The notes beneath the pieces are model-generated. The model was not told the origin of the DNA. It saw nothing but the letters and a program-made list of their open reading frames with translations, and ran no database searches. From Fidelibacterota bacterium (lineage in GTDB: Bacteria > Fidelibacterota > UBA8477 > JABMPR01): 48,683 nucleotides of DNA. The stretch spans positions 1 through 48,683 of the forward strand of contig JABMOS010000135.1 of NCBI GenBank assembly GCA_013203185.1, given 5' to 3'. A program made the translations under genes and the position numbers. Of this stretch, positions 46,701 through 48,683 are shown piece after piece (position 1 is the first letter of the stretch; every line of letters starts with the position of its first letter).

Positions 46701-48262
46701 TTTCACCACCACCTCATCATGACATTTATTCGATTGAAGATCTGGCACAACTCATCTATGATCTAAAAGAAAGCAATCCCCGCGCCCTCATCTCCGTCAA
46801 GCTGGCATCCCAACCTGGTATCGGGATTGTTGCTTGTGGTGTGGTCAAGGCCGGCGCAGATATTGTGGTTGTTTCAGGAGGAGATGGCGGGACGGGAGCT
46901 AGTCCGCTTGGTTCAATGAAACACACTGGTATGGCCTGGGAAACAGGACTTGCTGAGACACATCAGGCGCTTATTGCCACGCACTTAAGAAGCAGAGTGG
47001 TTCTCAGGGTGGATGGTGGCCTACAGGAAGCAAAAGATATCCTGGTAGCAGCAGCTTTAGGGGCAGAACAATATGATTTTGGGTCAGTCGCGCTCATGGC
47101 CATTGGCTGTGTTATGGTTCGTCGCTGTCATGAAAATACCTGCCCTGTTGGTATTGCTACACAGGATCTCACATTGCGAAAAAAATTCAAAGGAACGCCT
47201 GAACAACTCGCTTCCTTTTTCAAGCTACTCGCAGAAGATGTCCGTGATCAGCTATCAAAAATGGGGTTGGCCAGTCTGGAAGCGCTAATCGGACGCAATG
47301 ATCTGTTAGGACAAAAGCAGGCGCTGGAAACTGGAGATGCTTTCCCTGATATAGATTTCTCAAACATTCTCGAGCCGACCCTTTCAAGAGATTGGCTGAA
47401 GCGAAATCAAAATCTGGGTACCATTAGAAAATTTCCCAGCTTTGATGAGAAGATCTTGGAGAACATTCATAGAGAATTATTAACCCATGGTCAGGCTGTC
47501 ATTCGTGATACCGTAAGTAATAAAGACAGGGCTGTGGGAACCCGCCTGGCAGGTGAAATTGCTTTTCTTTTTGGGGAGAGCCAGTTTAACGGAACCTTGC
47601 AGTATAGGTTACGTGGCGTTGCAGGTCAAAGCTTGGGAGCCTTCCTTACCCATGGGATTGAATTGCGTCTCAAAGGTCTCGCTAATGATTACGTCGGCAA
47701 GGGTATGAGTGGTGGATTAATTACCATCCGTATGCCCCGGGATATTCGTGAGCACGGGAAAGAGCATACCATGATTGGCAATGTGGCTCTGTATGGAGCC
47801 ACAGGTGGAACCCTGTTTGTTGCCGGGCGAGCCAATGAACGCTTTGCTGTGCGAAATAGTGGTGCTTCAGCAGTTGTAGAAGGCGTTGGGAATCATGCAT
47901 GTGAATACATGACCCGGGGAGTAGTCATTGTTCTTGGTGAGATTGGGTTCAATTTTGGTAGTGGCATGACAGGCGGAACTGCATATCTTTTTAATCTCAG
48001 CGAACACGATCGAGAGCATTTGAATACAGACTTTGTCCTGGAAGAATCCATCAGTGAATCTGATGAATTTACTATCACCAGATTACTGGAACGACATCGA
48101 TTTCATACGGGGTCGCTCAAGACATCAGATATTCTTGAAAATTGGGAAACTGAGAAGAACAAGTTTTCAAAAATCACCCCTTTGGTTATGCAATTTCTGG
48201 ACAGCAAAGCACTCTATGACCAACAAGTGAGTCAGCGTTTGAGTCTTGTGCTCAATGAGTAA
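43748..48262 (+). CDS. gltB: Glutamate synthase large subunit (GTG start)
   Basis: N-terminal Ntn 'HDACGVGFIAE', FMN-domain 'GGRSNTGEGGE', Fe-S cysteines 'CVMVRRCHENTCPVGIATQD', C-terminal GXGXG domain. Confidence 0.97.
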   Translation: MEFSNDYKQYIKPEAGDRSEVKKVNPFPLYNPDEHHDACGVGFIAEESGQPSRRVVELALKALNRLEHRGGKGFDQDTGDGAGILVDIPWPFFKGRIQLAELKKIRKSETLALAVIFSRNITSSALDRTLSKEAKARGSRYLGSLHVPVKPEYLGSIAQANQPEIQHAFFAIPSEGHYSAEQQTYLMRKSLESSVLESGQSLYFCSFSTRTMVYKGLLSSYQIGQFYPDLREPEFKTRMAVFHERFSTNTNPSWEMAQPFHGIAHNGEINTIRGNRLWMDARQRQLQSKFWADDFQTLCPIITPGFSDSASFDEVFSLLTQTGRDPNHAMMMMVPDPYSGFPQMDRALIDFYMYHENFMEPWDGPAALIYTDGETVGAKLDRNGLRPLRYTRTKSGLVIMASEAGVVDVDDDDLIVHHHMSSGEIYSVSLNGGVENNNQIKDRISHQAKYGQLMKKNFLRLKREDNDTEFGDFAIPEGGFDHRNRLALGWHQESVDRFTGPLSAVPLEPVGAMGDDTPPAFLSQKSRSFYDYFVQSFAQVTNPPIDPIRERLMMSLYHYIGSEENLLAAEPAFHGAIRIASPVLSPREVRWMMRKYRLFKHKIVSVLAPVDQSFEARLKEIQEECVHAVESGKRILFLSDEHVDENQVPIPMALVVSAVHHDLVRHKSRSDVSLICLAGDVFEDHHVSVLTTLGASAVYPYMAYELIRESMDEGDWLTGMSNYRYALEKGLLKSMAKMGISTFSSYQGSMLLHTVGLHGNFLKSWMPSLRPNIGGDSIGAIQDRVRKRHIEAFQSDQPELEDIGIFRVKRDGEAHGYSPAIAKQIRNRATHKLEKQRKPRGPVYLRDLMDLKTSITPPGLIVESGDQITKRFGVAAMSFGALSDESHRVLTQGIAMVGGRSNTGEGGETPDRYLLFKHNDHMNSHTKQIASGRFGVKADYLAAAQELQIKIAQGAKPGEGGQLPGQKVSVEIATARSSTPGIPLISPPPHHDIYSIEDLAQLIYDLKESNPRALISVKLASQPGIGIVACGVVKAGADIVVVSGGDGGTGASPLGSMKHTGMAWETGLAETHQALIATHLRSRVVLRVDGGLQEAKDILVAAALGAEQYDFGSVALMAIGCVMVRRCHENTCPVGIATQDLTLRKKFKGTPEQLASFFKLLAEDVRDQLSKMGLASLEALIGRNDLLGQKQALETGDAFPDIDFSNILEPTLSRDWLKRNQNLGTIRKFPSFDEKILENIHRELLTHGQAVIRDTVSNKDRAVGTRLAGEIAFLFGESQFNGTLQYRLRGVAGQSLGAFLTHGIELRLKGLANDYVGKGMSGGLITIRMPRDIREHGKEHTMIGNVALYGATGGTLFVAGRANERFAVRNSGASAVVEGVGNHACEYMTRGVVIVLGEIGFNFGSGMTGGTAYLFNLSEHDREHLNTDFVLEESISESDEFTITRLLERHRFHTGSLKTSDILENWETEKNKFSKITPLVMQFLDSKALYDQQVSQRLSLVLNE

Positions 48263-48619
48263 CATAATGAGCCCTCCCCATTAAATTGACAAATATTCGC
48301 CCCCGATAAGAAAAACAGGAAATACAGAGACCCCGGCCTTGTTAGTCACTCAGAATGTTGTTACTACATTTAATATGACCCCAATGAGCAGGCCTTGACC
48401 TTTCGCGCTCAAGACAATTATTAACTCGAGTTGATACACTTAAGTCCTTGGTTTGCTTGGGAGTAGGTCTCTTTTTGAATTCAGAAGAAGTGTAAATTAT
48501 TTGAGAGAAATTTGCCCTTTGGCCTTGCTAAAAGATAATTTTGTAAACAAACACAATCTTTTCAAAAAGGTATTGCATTAGACCGCTCATTCGAGATAGA
48601 ATACAACAGGATAAAAACA

Positions 48620-48683
48620 ATGAGAAGCATGAAAAGAAATATCACCCATTCAAATCGCCCCCACACCGGGCAGGCTCTGGCAA
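48620..48683 (+). CDS. Possible partial CDS running off the window end
   Basis: ATG at 48620 with AGGA 5' of it; open frame MRSMKRNITHSNRPHTGQALA to the end. Confidence 0.35.
   Translation, partial: MRSMKRNITHSNRPHTGQALA

Overview
The window is a chromosomal segment from a bacterium that is probably in or near the FCB/Marinimicrobia group. That placement is inferred from 'NYPNPFNP...KMLFLK'-type C-terminal sorting domains and a C25 (gingipain-family) peptidase. Most of it is ordinary: pyk, a photolyase, MFS transporter, nitroreductase, hydrolases, an AlkA-like glycosylase, zwf/pgl, porin-amt-PII, a sigma54-type two-component pair, a VWA lipoprotein, met genes and a compact argG-argH-proB-proA-gltB cluster.

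The strongest unannotated signal is the leader of argG (about 38625-38803). It contains a good sigma70-like promoter, a 25-codon peptide MNMTHVNIALINNRRRHPERQGTGV with three consecutive Arg codons plus a fourth, mutually exclusive RNA pairings, and an intrinsic terminator with nine Ts. This is the layout of ribosome-mediated arginine attenuation. It would control argGH and possibly the downstream proBA-gltB genes.

Other points of interest:
- A cluster of tRNA-Lys-like remnants at both sides of a 919-aa secreted protein gene (21-3795), including a tRNA-like gene with a Lys-type body and an Asn-type anticodon.
- A probable AUU (or AUC) start codon for the O-acetylhomoserine sulfhydrylase gene.
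- A decayed RND efflux gene with an internal deletion.
- A PII protein lacking the Tyr51 uridylylation residue.
- Several strong palindromes.

No CRISPR array, rRNA, transposase or integrase was seen.
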